Assembly (NCBI RefSeq): GCF_000266945.1 | Contig: NC_018025.1 | Span: forward strand, 4,282,001-4,346,000 | DNA length: 64,000 nt | Direction: 5' to 3' | Source of the DNA: Desulfomonile tiedjei DSM 6799 | Lineage (GTDB): Bacteria > Desulfobacterota > Desulfomonilia > Desulfomonilales > Desulfomonilaceae | Shown: in pieces, positions 17,178 through 25,916 of the stretch | Layout of the letters: each line of letters starts with the position of its first letter | Numbering within the stretch: position 1 is the stretch's first letter | The notes under the pieces: generated by a model | Databases searched by the model: none | The model's input: the letters and a program-made list of their open reading frames with translations, nothing else | Told to the model about the DNA's origin: nothing | Translations under genes and position numbers: made by a program

Positions 17178-17314
17178 CAAGCGTTAAGGTCGAACTAACC
17201 ATGAGAACCCTGAGGATTCTCGGTGTTCATTGTCGACTCGTCCTGGTGTCAACACTTTTCTGCAATCCATCTTCTAGATGATTAGGAGGTTTTGAGACAG
17301 CCTCCCCATGGCTA

Positions 17315-17386
17315 CCCCAACAGGGATGGCGAGTCGCAGCATGATGTTCCGTTCAGTTATGAATTTTGAGACAGTTTCTCCCTGGC
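17315..17386 (-). repeat. MITE-like element, decayed half copy
   Basis: AACAGGGATGGCGAGTCG..GCA through TTATGAATTTTGAGACAG lines up, in inverted orientation, with the left half of the element at 12017-12193 and more weakly with 57371-57440. As at 57371-57515, it is joined directly to a minus-oriented GC-core repeat. Confidence 0.5.
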
Positions 17387-17475
17387 GGTCCATTCTTTCG
17401 ATATCATCGATCATATTGAAGATGTGCCGGCACGGAGGCCGACACCCACCAATATTCTTATCCTCAATCGGACAT
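17387..17475 (-). repeat. GC-core dispersed repeat, copy C (minus)
   Basis: GGCGGTCCATTCTTTCGAT, a short AT spacer, TTGAAGATGTGCCGGCAC and GGAGGCCGACACCCACCAAT. The same arrangement is found at 37757-37870, 41440-41515 and 57444-57518. Confidence 0.75.
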
Positions 17476-17699
17476 TCATTGCGGCAGCTATAATAACGTC
17501 TTTTTCGTGCCTCCAGGTTGCACAGCAAATGGGGCACTATTCCGAGAACTCTTTTTCCTCTATACTTACGGACAGGATTAGTTCACAAGAAAGCAGGGTG
17601 AGACGCTCATCGGAGAAAGTCCTTGAATGCTGCGAACGCTAACGAGCGTTTTGGTCATTGCCAAAATATATGACCAAAACTCAGTGCAGATGGTAGTCG

Positions 17700-17789
17700 A
17701 AAAATCCCCCCTCCCCCCCTTTAATAAGGGGGGAATTAAGGTGTTGCCTCTTACCTCCCTTTCGTGGAGGGGGGGACTGGGGAGATTTG
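17700..17789. repeat. CCCCCTTT/AAAGGGGG palindromic repeat, copy 2
   Basis: AAATCCCCCCTCCCCCCC, TTTAATAAGGGGGG, CTCCCTTTCGTGGAGGGGGG and GGGGAGATTTG repeat the architecture of copy 1 at 437-525. Further right, 17826-17898, GGCTGGGGTGTCCT faces AGGATACCTCCAGCC, another imperfect palindrome. Confidence 0.75.
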
Positions 17790-18110
17790 ATACGATTTCG
17801 CAGTTATGCACATAAGATAGCGAAGGCTGGGGTGTCCTGAGCGGAGTGATTAGACGGCTTTGCGTCGTCCGGAGCGAAGGATACCTCCAGCCTCCCACAT
17901 TATGAGACCCTGAGGATCGGTTCTCTTCTTCCAGAAAGGATGAAGTGGTGATTGGCGCCTTGCCCTTATATTAGTCTCTTGAATGTGAATCCTGTAGAAT
18001 AGTTTCTCATGGACCGCCAGCGTCCTTTATTCACTGAGGTGTTGAACCTCTTTTCAGCAATGACGAGGTGCATGGATATCGGCGGGTACCTGTAATCAGA
18101 GGAGCACTCA

Positions 18111-18200
18111 ATGGATGAACTCCGGTTCGTTTTCCTGTTCATGGGTCTTGTGGTTTTTGTCGTCATAGTCCTGATCGATTGGCTTTTTAGAAACCGTTGA
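18111..18200 (+). CDS. 29-residue single-span membrane peptide
   Basis: ATG 18111 follows AGAGGAGCACTCA, a good ribosome binding site. The product is MDELRFVFL, then an unbroken hydrophobic run to about residue 23, then WLFRNR: acidic N-terminus, one transmembrane segment, and a basic cytoplasmic end. This is the build of real bacterial micro-membrane proteins such as KdpF or CydX, though it matches none that I know. It ends 12 bp before the stop of the convergent sigma54-activator-like gene. No neighbour on its strand suggests a partner. Confidence 0.55.
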   Translation: MDELRFVFLFMGLVVFVVIVLIDWLFRNR

Positions 18201-18212
18201 AACTATCTATTA

Positions 18213-19775
18213 CTACACTCTTTCTACAGTGCGATTCCGCTGGATTATGTGCTCCAGGTTATATTTTCTCACCCTATAGCCGATTTGTCTCAGGGTAATC
18301 CCGAGATCCTTTGCCGCCCGGGATTGCACCCAGCTATTCCTTTCCAGCGCAGCGATTACACTCCGTCTCTCGATATCCTTGAGCGCGTCCAGGGATTCGC
18401 ATGCCTCCGCTTGCCATTCGTTCCGCGAGAAATTCGGACATAAAGTCAAATCTTTTGCCTCAACCAATCCCCCGGGCACGGTAAACGCGAGGTACTCGAT
18501 AAAATTCTCAAGTTCCCGTACATTGCCCCGCCACGCGCATTTTTCCAGAGCTGCCATTGCTTCCCGCGTGAGTTTAAGCGGCAGTCCCAGGTCCCGCCGA
18601 ACTCTGTCACTAAAGAACCCCACCAGAGGAGCCAGATCTTCCGGCCGTTCCCTGAGAGGAGGGATCGCAATGGGAAACACGTTCAGTCTGAACAGGAGAT
18701 CCTGACGAAAGATCCCGTCAGCAACAGCTTCACTCAAATCGATTTCTGCAGCAGCTATGAGCCGTACGTCCGCAGAAACGGCCTTCATACCTCCCACGGG
18801 CTCGAATTCCTTATCCTGAAGAAATCGCAAAAGCTTGGACTGGAACGGAAGCGGCAGTTCATGAATATTTTTCAAAAAGATCGTTCCGTGATTTGCCTCC
18901 TCCAAACGGCCCATTCTCGGTTCCAGAATTCCGGAGAATGCATCTTTTTCGCAGCCGAAGAGTTCCGATTCGATGCGATTTTCGGGAAAAGCCGAGCAAT
19001 TCACTGCCACAAAGGGAAAACGGTTTCGATCGCTGAGTTCGTGAATCAATCTTGCGGCCAGAGATTTTCCGACTCCCGGTTCCCCAGTAAGCAGGACCGT
19101 TGCATTGGTTGGAGCAATCTTTCTGATGAGCTGCTGTGCTTGAGCCATTAACGGGCTTCTGCCAACAGCGAGGAAGTTGTTTATTTTTTCCGACAATTCC
19201 GTTTTAAGAGAGTCAAGTGCCCGTGTGAGAGCGTCTTCCCGCGCACGTACCTGGTAATTCAAGCTCACCAATTGCGCAATTGTGTCCGCAATACGCGAGA
19301 GAAGTCGAATGTCTTCGTCCAACGCTACAGTTGTGGGGAACACCCGTTGCGAATTGAGGACTCCCACCGGAGAATCATCCATAACAATAGGAATGCCTAT
19401 CACTGAAACGGATTCCGGTTCATCGCCAATCATTTTGACAGGAAAATACTTTCCCGTCTTGGGCGCAATCCAGATACCACCGGTTCTGAAAACAGCCCCT
19501 GAAAGACTGAATGCGCTATTCTGGGTTTCTTTCTTCTCTTCTTCTTTGGTTAATCCGCAGGATGCCCGAAGGAGGAGGCGCCCGGTTTCCGGACGTTGAA
19601 GCATTATCCACGCTCTCCTGGTGGATGTATGCTCCTGAAGGATGCACAGGAATCGATAGAGCATGTCATCCAGGTCCAAGGCCTTATCGATGTCTTGACT
19701 CAACCCTCGTAGAATATTCAATTCGTAATGATTGGCGATGGATTGCTTGTCGTTGATTCGTTCTCGTGGCAGCAT
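18213..19775 (-). CDS. GAF + sigma54 AAA+ + Fis HTH regulator with degenerate ATPase motifs
   Basis: The 520-residue protein has a GAF-like sensor (about 25-175), a linker helix, a central AAA+ domain (about 203-430) and a C-terminal Fis-type helix-turn-helix (SRAAKDLGITLRQIGYRVRKYNL, seen as AAKDLGITLRQIGYRVRKY), very like NifA. Walker A is GEPGVGKS (231-238) and the Arg-finger region FRQDLLFRLNV and sensor II WRGNVREL are normal. However, Walker B reads TIFLKN, with Lys302-Asn303 where the family has Asp-Glu, and the GAFTGA loop is DAFSGI (278-283). ATP hydrolysis and contact with sigma54 are therefore doubtful. It may be an ATP-binding regulator without sigma54 activity, a repressor or a decaying gene. 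Start ATG 19775; no strong ribosome site. Targets unknown. Confidence 0.88.
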   Translation of the reverse strand: MLPRERINDKQSIANHYELNILRGLSQDIDKALDLDDMLYRFLCILQEHTSTRRAWIMLQRPETGRLLLRASCGLTKEEEKKETQNSAFSLSGAVFRTGGIWIAPKTGKYFPVKMIGDEPESVSVIGIPIVMDDSPVGVLNSQRVFPTTVALDEDIRLLSRIADTIAQLVSLNYQVRAREDALTRALDSLKTELSEKINNFLAVGRSPLMAQAQQLIRKIAPTNATVLLTGEPGVGKSLAARLIHELSDRNRFPFVAVNCSAFPENRIESELFGCEKDAFSGILEPRMGRLEEANHGTIFLKNIHELPLPFQSKLLRFLQDKEFEPVGGMKAVSADVRLIAAAEIDLSEAVADGIFRQDLLFRLNVFPIAIPPLRERPEDLAPLVGFFSDRVRRDLGLPLKLTREAMAALEKCAWRGNVRELENFIEYLAFTVPGGLVEAKDLTLCPNFSRNEWQAEACESLDALKDIERRSVIAALERNSWVQSRAAKDLGITLRQIGYRVRKYNLEHIIQRNRTVERV

Positions 19776-19869
19776 GTATCGCTCGCTTTCAAAGAGAAAG
19801 ATTCTAAAAGATTATAATCGCCTGTGCAGTCCCGTCAAAAGCTGTGATTTCGCCATCACAGAGTAAGAT

Positions 19870-20033
19870 CTGGGGAACCTTTTTTGTAAAAAAGGTTCCC
19901 CAGACCCTTCCAAAAACTTTTAACACTGGCCTAATAGCTGGTTTTTCGTGAGAAAAACCAGCTATTAGGCAAATGCTAGAAGTTCTTGGGAAGGGGTCCG
20001 GGGAAACACTTCTTACAAGAAGGGTTTCCCCGG
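19870..20033. repeat. Composite three-hairpin element (copy 1)
   Basis: Three near-perfect hairpins lie in a row: CTGGGGAACCTTTTTT.. (19870-19903), CCTAATAGCTGGTTTTTC.. (19930-19969) and CCGGGGAAAC.. (19998-20033). The outer two are the same unit (AGNNGTTTTTGG.AGGGGTCNGGGGAA) in opposite orientations around the central hairpin. Relatives are 31945-32064 and a remnant at 3166-3200. It fills the 19776-20207 gap between two minus-strand genes and may end transcription in both directions. Confidence 0.75.
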
Positions 20034-20207
20034 AGCTTTACTTTCTTGATTGCGAATCAGCGCCTTTTCCGGAATCTCACGAGACCGGGACTAATTGTGG
20101 CATAGCGAAATGTGTGCCAAACCTTCGAAAACTAGCCGTAATCCTTATGAACTTCTCCGGGAAGATCTAACCGAATGGTATCTTTTGAGTGAAATATTAC
20201 AGGAATG

Positions 20208-22064
20208 TCAGATTTTTGGAGCGGTCTTTTTCAGAAACCAGGCATTTTCTCCGTTACTCGATTGAATGGCCAATTCTCTCAGGACTCTCTCGAAATCGAG
20301 ATCCTGAATGCGGGTCTGCCGCAACAATGCATGGGTAAGGTGGTCGTATATGCGGTCTTTCGACGCTCCGGGAGATGACTGCAAGAATGCAGTGACAATC
20401 CGTCGAACTGTGTTTTCGTAATTGGATGTGGCGAGGACAGGGTTCTTTACCTCGCTCCGGCGGCATGGTTTGCGGTAATTGATGACCAACTCCCGTTTTA
20501 CGCTTTTCCGCGTAACCCGCTGGTTGTACGTGGACGATCCAGTATCGATATACAGCGGTGAGGTGCTTTCGCCTATCTCAAATCCGGCCTTTATCATGAT
20601 ATCCTGGACCCTTCCCCACATCGCCAGCGAAGAGTCGTGATAACAGAGGCTCAACCATCTTCCGGGCTTTAGCACCCTGCAGCATTCCGACATCGCTGCA
20701 ACCATGGTTTCGGTCCATTCATTCAATCCTTTGCCGCGAGTTCCGTTCACCACGATTTCACGCTCGCGCCAGGACGTATTCATGCCGAGCCATGCCTCCC
20801 AGATGAAGTTCAACTCCGCATATTGAACCGTACCGCCGTAAGGAGGATCGGTGAAAATGTACTCCACCGAGGAATCCGGCAGTGCCGAAAGATCCGTAGC
20901 AGATTGCGTTGAGAGGCAGAGTTCGTCCAAAGAAATGCTGCTGAGCAGCATTCGTTTTGCCTTGTACACGCGTGAAAAGATTTTACCCAGGGTCTCCATA
21001 GCATTGCGCTGCTTTGACATGGGCGGAAGCGACCAGGTTCCGGGTATGTACCCCCCTCCCCCTTTCAAATGCTGAGCTTTGAGACTCAGAGCAAACATTC
21101 CCGCGGTAACGATCGCTCTCAGATCGTCATCCGATCCGGCTGCGTGCATACATGCGGCAATGGCCTTCAGATTCCGTGTTGTGAAGAGATCTCGAACCTT
21201 CCTGAAATTCCGGCTTGGACGCCATTCATCACCCCAGGGAATATCCGAATCCTGCACATCCATCATGAATCGATCGGGAAACGGGTGCTCGACGGGTGAG
21301 TTTTCGATACGGTCTATCCGAGGAAGGTCGATTTCTCTGAATGCAGCCTGTTCTTCCGGGGTTCCGCAAACGGATCTGGTGATTCTCCCTCTTGTGCATG
21401 TCTCATTGCAGGAAAAATTCAGGGTAACCGGCCTGTTCCCGCATTTGGTTAAGAAAGGAGTTATAGGCTGAATACGACCGCGTTTCCGAAAACATGAAGG
21501 GCAGCCGGGGGGATTACCTGAGACGGCCTCAAATAAGGTAATGTGCGCTCCGCAGCTCGGGCACTGGTACACATTCGAGTACACAACGTGATGAATGGTA
21601 CCGGGACTGCCACACAGATGACATGTCGTGGAATACAAGTCATCCATGAAAGGCTTCACCGTTTCACAAAGCCGATTGAATCTCTGTTTGAGATCTTCCG
21701 GATCGCACGGATTCACCACGAATCGGGTGATGAACGTCGCTGCGGGCGAAGCATCGATTCCTATAGCCTTGCGACCCAGGGTCAATGCGGCAAGGACGGT
21801 GCTTCCCGATCCGCAGAACGGGTCCAAAACAAGGTCACCCGGGTCCGTGTAATGTCGCACATATTCCTGTATTGCGTCCGCGGGTTTCTTTCCAAGATGA
21901 TAAGGATGCATGCCGTAAAGTGGCGAGTTCCGGTTCGTTTCTATAGGCTTGATGAATTCCTGAACGTGATAGTCGGAAGAGTTTGGATCGAAAGGTTTGT
22001 CATGAACATGGGACTCCGCGAAGTCTCTGAGAGAAGGATTCGGTCTGTCTCCTGAATAAAACAA
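20208..22064 (-). CDS. Orphan DNA methyltransferase (N6-adenine/N4-cytosine type) with Cys clusters
   Basis: The 618-residue protein has the SAM-binding motif LVLDPFCGSGSTV (78-90) and the catalytic motif TDPPYGG (405-411), the DPPY form used for exocyclic amino methylation of A or C. Between them lies a region with Cys pairs CHLC (148-151), CPSC (168-171), CPSC (188-191) and more Cys at 208, 219, 223 and 233, looking like one or two zinc ribbons. The C-terminus (about 520-618) is helical and basic and may bind DNA. No restriction enzyme, specificity subunit or BREX/phage gene is next to it. The start is TTG 22064, 10 bp after the cytochrome gene stop, with AGGAG overlapping that stop. The target sequence is unknown; a regulatory, housekeeping or RNA-directed role is also possible. 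Confidence 0.82.
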   Translation of the reverse strand: MFYSGDRPNPSLRDFAESHVHDKPFDPNSSDYHVQEFIKPIETNRNSPLYGMHPYHLGKKPADAIQEYVRHYTDPGDLVLDPFCGSGSTVLAALTLGRKAIGIDASPAATFITRFVVNPCDPEDLKQRFNRLCETVKPFMDDLYSTTCHLCGSPGTIHHVVYSNVYQCPSCGAHITLFEAVSGNPPGCPSCFRKRGRIQPITPFLTKCGNRPVTLNFSCNETCTRGRITRSVCGTPEEQAAFREIDLPRIDRIENSPVEHPFPDRFMMDVQDSDIPWGDEWRPSRNFRKVRDLFTTRNLKAIAACMHAAGSDDDLRAIVTAGMFALSLKAQHLKGGGGYIPGTWSLPPMSKQRNAMETLGKIFSRVYKAKRMLLSSISLDELCLSTQSATDLSALPDSSVEYIFTDPPYGGTVQYAELNFIWEAWLGMNTSWREREIVVNGTRGKGLNEWTETMVAAMSECCRVLKPGRWLSLCYHDSSLAMWGRVQDIMIKAGFEIGESTSPLYIDTGSSTYNQRVTRKSVKRELVINYRKPCRRSEVKNPVLATSNYENTVRRIVTAFLQSSPGASKDRIYDHLTHALLRQTRIQDLDFERVLRELAIQSSNGENAWFLKKTAPKI

Positions 22065-22073
22065 GGCGTCTGG

Positions 22074-24227
22074 TCACTCCTGCTTTCGCTGCATCTCCTC
22101 AAGTGCTTTCAGACATGCCGCGGTTTCTTTGTACGGCCCGGGTTTGGTCCATACAGGATCGTCGTATCGATCGTGACAGGGGAGACAGCGCGCAATTGAA
22201 GTTATTCTCCGAAGTTCTTCCTGGTTGAACCCGCGAGCAAGCTGGTGTGATGTGCCCTGCAGCTCTTTTCCGTTCGCGTCCACAACGCTGTCTATAGAGT
22301 ATGGGATTTTCAGGCCTGACGCTCGGGAATCGTAGAGCGGTTCCACAGCCACCTGATTTTCTTTGGATTTGAAAGTAGCCACTCCTTCCCCGAGTCCGAG
22401 TGCTTTCGGGTCCAGATGGCAATCCACGCACCTCGGGACTTCTTTCCTCGTGGTATGCGGGTGTGTCGGGCCAATGGCGACAGAGGAATTCCCGTTACGC
22501 AATTTCGTTATGGCAGAATCGAACGGGGGCACGATTTTTCCGTCTGCATCCACTACGGTATTCCAGACCTGGCACCCGGGAACCAGAATGCCCACCTTTC
22601 CGCGGGAATTAATGCCGTACACATGCCGCTCATACCTGAAGAATCCTCTTCCTTCCGCCCATCGCCCTTGAGTCTGCTTCCCGGTCAGGTGATCGGTTCC
22701 GCGATTGGTGAAATCCAGAACCTGGTGGCAACCGTAACACTGAGGACTCCATGCGCTGTGGCACGAATCACATTCCAGGCGATCGTGGCCGGGAATCCCA
22801 TGATTCTTCTTGCCGGTGACAACGTTCACGGGGTGCTGCTTTCCTGTCAGCTTTCCGGTAAGCGCGAAACCTTTTTCCGTGAGTCTCACATTCGGCAGAG
22901 GCCGGCCCTTGGAAGTCTTGAGAATGGTATCTCCATCATTGAGCCGAATAAACGGCGAACCTCTCACGAGAGTATGAATCAGCGGATCTTTGCTCTCCAC
23001 GGTCATGGTAGCGGGAGGAGTTTTCCTGGAACCGTGACAGTCTTCGCAGCGGACCTCTATCTGATCTTTCATAAATTTGTGGACAGATCCGTCGCCCATG
23101 GTGTCCTGGCCTGTGTGGCAATCTATGCAAGCCATTCCTTTTTCATGATGCACATCCGGCACCAGTTTCCAATAGAACCGGCCGTCGCTCAGGATATCGT
23201 TATTGAGCTGTCCATGCACAAACGGCGTTCCGTACTGAGAGCTTTCCATTTCTCCGTGATAGTTGAGGCCTATTCGCGCGCTTCGATTGTGGCAGGCTCT
23301 GCACCGATCGTTCGGTATAAGGTTTGTTATCGTGTGGGTTGCGGGATGTCCCGTTTCATCCCGTTTGATTGTGGGATCTCCTCCGGAATAGTGCCCCCGG
23401 TCTCCGTAGGGGGCATGACAGGCAGGGCATCCCTCCAGCCGGCCCATGGTTTCCCTGGGACGGGAACCCCACAAATGGCAGGCTGCGCAGAATTTTCTGA
23501 AGTGGCTCTCCGCAATGTTGAAGACGCCTGATTCCGTTTTTTCCGCATGCACGGGTGAAAGCGTCGTTTTCCCGTCCGAAACACTTTTTATGGCAAATTC
23601 GGATTCCGAAGTTGACTCCAGCCCCCATTGGAATCTGAGTATTCCGATTATACCGGCATTCGTGGCCATGATCGAACGAGGGACATTCTCGACTCGATTC
23701 AAGAGCGGGTGCTCTCTCTGAGAATGGCAGGATCCCAGAGCACTCTTTTGTCCTCCACAGCTTGCAGCGGCAAGGTCGAGGCGAGCAGGATTGCGTCCGC
23801 CTCTCAGTCCGGCATGTGCACCCTTTACCGTCAAGTCGGGTCCGTTCCCTCCATGACATGTCACACAGCCGAATACCGTGTTAGGATGAGATTTTGACAG
23901 GTCCTCGATTCCGAGATGACACGTGAGGCACCTTTCTACCGGCAGCTTCCCTCCAAACGGGCTTACTTCTATGATTTCGGGTTTCTTGTTTTTGAGGGAA
24001 CTTATTTCGGATGCGATTTCCTGCCTCTTCTCGCCGGATTGCTCTGCGGCGAGCTGTTGTTCCAAACGCTCCCGAGCAAGTTCGAAACCTTTGAGCTGAT
24101 ACTGCTTCCACTCAGGGGTGCGATGCCTGTATTCGATATACCCAAATGTGCCCAGAAGTATGCATCCCAGAATCAGGCATGCTGAGAGATAGACATTTGA
24201 CGGGGATTTCACGAGAAATAACCCCAT
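22074..24227 (-). CDS. Membrane-anchored undecahaem cytochrome c
   Basis: The frame is open to 24611, but its first 128 residues are the shadow of the upstream gene; ATG 24227 gives a 717-residue protein beginning with a membrane anchor (NVYLSACLILGCILLGTFGYI), then a coiled coil (about 40-80). I count eleven CXXCH haem sites: CLTCH, CVTCH, CAACH, CPACH, CRACH, CIDCH, CEDCH, CDSCH, CYGCH, CVDCH and CLPCH. A further C157-X9-C167-H168 could be a non-standard twelfth site. The protein faces the periplasm and probably carries electrons from the quinone pool to other cytochromes or an acceptor. It overlaps the end of the cytochrome-b-like gene by 19 bases, so the two are coupled. Confidence 0.88.
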   Translation of the reverse strand: MGLFLVKSPSNVYLSACLILGCILLGTFGYIEYRHRTPEWKQYQLKGFELARERLEQQLAAEQSGEKRQEIASEISSLKNKKPEIIEVSPFGGKLPVERCLTCHLGIEDLSKSHPNTVFGCVTCHGGNGPDLTVKGAHAGLRGGRNPARLDLAAASCGGQKSALGSCHSQREHPLLNRVENVPRSIMATNAGIIGILRFQWGLESTSESEFAIKSVSDGKTTLSPVHAEKTESGVFNIAESHFRKFCAACHLWGSRPRETMGRLEGCPACHAPYGDRGHYSGGDPTIKRDETGHPATHTITNLIPNDRCRACHNRSARIGLNYHGEMESSQYGTPFVHGQLNNDILSDGRFYWKLVPDVHHEKGMACIDCHTGQDTMGDGSVHKFMKDQIEVRCEDCHGSRKTPPATMTVESKDPLIHTLVRGSPFIRLNDGDTILKTSKGRPLPNVRLTEKGFALTGKLTGKQHPVNVVTGKKNHGIPGHDRLECDSCHSAWSPQCYGCHQVLDFTNRGTDHLTGKQTQGRWAEGRGFFRYERHVYGINSRGKVGILVPGCQVWNTVVDADGKIVPPFDSAITKLRNGNSSVAIGPTHPHTTRKEVPRCVDCHLDPKALGLGEGVATFKSKENQVAVEPLYDSRASGLKIPYSIDSVVDANGKELQGTSHQLARGFNQEELRRITSIARCLPCHDRYDDPVWTKPGPYKETAACLKALEEMQRKQE

Positions 24228-24664
24228 AGTGTCAGAGCAGTAAGCAAAATCACGGTTGCACCGAAGATAATCGAAATCAGCAACGGCTGTCTGGGGAGAA
24301 GATACGGAATTGCAGCCAGTGCCGCGGTCGCTGCCAGGGGAAGAAGGATTCCCGCAACAAAGGGGGGAAAATAACGGAGCATCTGCTGGATACCTACAAA
24401 AATCCAGGGAGCTTTCACATCTTGTTCGGGAATTCCGGAAGGATCTGCAGGTACGGAAAGCGGTGCATCCCAGAGAGCCGAGACGATCCCCAGGACAGCG
24501 AATGCAAGAAGTGCGGCCAGCATCTCCTTTCGCACGAGGAGCGGGAAACTCTTGATTCTGTTTTTGGGCTGACCAGGCTGCACTGGAGATTGAACTTCCA
24601 CTCGAAGACACTGTGCTCGGTATTGCTCGATCGGAAACATCGGTGTTGAGATGCGCTCAATCAT
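24209..24664 (-). CDS. Cytochrome b C-terminal domain-like (subunit IV-like) membrane protein
   Basis: The 151-residue protein has three transmembrane segments. The pattern APLSVPADPSGIPEQDVKAP, followed by PWIFVGIQQMLRY, PPFVAGILLPL and IPYLLP, is that of the C-terminal half of cytochrome b (subunit IV, PetD-like), including the PW.F..QQML quinol-site region (the classical PEWY is not seen). The haem-binding N-terminal half and Rieske protein are not in the window. The next gene, overlapping by 19 bases, is an 11-haem cytochrome c. The pair may be part of a menaquinol-oxidising complex whose other subunits are elsewhere. Start ATG 24664, about 45 bp after the stop of the scpB-like gene. The N-terminus is Gln/Pro-rich and unlike PetD. 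Confidence 0.7.
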   Translation of the reverse strand: MIERISTPMFPIEQYRAQCLRVEVQSPVQPGQPKNRIKSFPLLVRKEMLAALLAFAVLGIVSALWDAPLSVPADPSGIPEQDVKAPWIFVGIQQMLRYFPPFVAGILLPLAATAALAAIPYLLPRQPLLISIIFGATVILLTALTLWGYFS

Positions 24665-24709
24665 ATCACAGGAATCATCGAGGGTTAAGGGAGGGTTAAT
24701 TTTGGAAGG

Positions 24710-25489
24710 TCATTTGCCCTTAAAAATTGGCGGTCGTTTTTCAAAGAACGCTTTGATTCCTTCCTGGTAGTCATCGCTGTCGTACACGCTGCGGCGCATG
24801 CTCTGCACCCTCTCGAACGTCTCAGGACTGAGATTATGCGACGTCGACAACAACCTGATTTCTTCCTTGAGAAGACTGATTACAAGTGGTGAGTTTTTGG
24901 AGATCTGCTCGGCAAGGGTTTGAGCAACCGTCTCCAACTGATCGATTGGGACTGCCCGGTTCACTATTTCCGCATCGACCAATCGTTTCACGGGAAAAGG
25001 TTGTGCTGCAAACAACATTTCTTTGCAGATATGGGTTCCGCCGGTGATAATGAGATTCTGGACTCCCGAGATGTTGTACGGCACTCCGATTTTCGCAGGA
25101 GTGATAGCAAAGGTTACGTCTTCAGCCGCGATAATTATGTCGCAGCTCAGCACCAGCTCACATGCTCCGCCCCATACGCTCCCCTCCACCATGGCGATTA
25201 TGGGAGCAGGAAAGTACTCGATGGTCCTTACAGCCAGTCTGAGCGGGTCGGTGTACGTCAACGGATCGCGACCATCCAGGGGTAGTTCGCGCATGTCATG
25301 ACCCGCGGAAAAAATCTTCGACCCGGCAGGCGCTCTAAGAATGACAACCCTTACGCTTTGTCGTTTCAACTCTTCCAAAGCGTCACAGAAATCTTTTATC
25401 AGCTCTTCACTCAACGCATTGAGTTTTTTTGGATTATTGAGTGTAATAGTGCCTATCCAGTCTGAAAAAGCCAATTCTACCAATCCCAT
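24710..25489 (-). CDS. scpB: Methylmalonyl-CoA decarboxylase (ScpB-like, crotonase family)
   Basis: ATG 25489 has GGGAG nine bases upstream; a TTG at 25498 is less likely. The 259-residue protein matches E. coli ScpB across its length, with shared stretches such as ILRAPAGSK.FSAGHD.EL, IIAMVEGSVWGGA and SMRRSVYDSDDYQEG. ScpB decarboxylates (R)-methylmalonyl-CoA to propionyl-CoA. In an anaerobe this fits a propionate/succinate route, here biotin-free decarboxylation. Other enoyl-CoA hydratase activities cannot be excluded, but the match to ScpB outside the common crotonase motifs is strong. It lies upstream of the cytochrome genes on the same strand. Confidence 0.87.
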   Translation of the reverse strand: MGLVELAFSDWIGTITLNNPKKLNALSEELIKDFCDALEELKRQSVRVVILRAPAGSKIFSAGHDMRELPLDGRDPLTYTDPLRLAVRTIEYFPAPIIAMVEGSVWGGACELVLSCDIIIAAEDVTFAITPAKIGVPYNISGVQNLIITGGTHICKEMLFAAQPFPVKRLVDAEIVNRAVPIDQLETVAQTLAEQISKNSPLVISLLKEEIRLLSTSHNLSPETFERVQSMRRSVYDSDDYQEGIKAFFEKRPPIFKGK

Positions 25490-25916
25490 AGATAACAACT
25501 CCCGGGTTTTGGATTTTCATCACGCATACCGCTAAACTGGCGTAAGTGGTTAACATGCCAGGGAAGATCAGGAGCGTTCGTGAGGATTCCCAATAGATTA
25601 TCGGAGAGATTGATCTTCCAAGCGTCAGCAGCATTAGACGTGCTTCCGAATAACGTAAGCTATATAACCCCCTTTTTCTCAAAGCCCATGTAGACGCACC
25701 TATTCATTGACGAAATACGGCAGTCATATTTCAGCGATCAACCATGCTTACACGTCCGAGTGTCAGCCTAAAATGGCGACTCTCGGAACGGGTTCGTCCG
25801 GCAACTTATAAACAGTCTTCGTTAGCAGGGGAATTTCGCGTGAACGTATCCTACCATTTAACTCAAGTCAATGCTTTTTTCTCATGCTCATACCCCGAGG
25901 CAAAGGGGAGAGAAAA

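Noticed and set aside
22416-23531. 371-residue frame antisense to the cytochrome gene
   Set aside because: The minus frame holds eleven haem motifs; this one has no recognisable pattern and is a shadow.
24228-24611. N-terminal extension of the multihaem cytochrome
   Set aside because: These 128 residues are Ser/Arg/Cys-rich, lie in another frame of the cytochrome-b-like gene and precede a proper membrane anchor; taken as a shadow frame.
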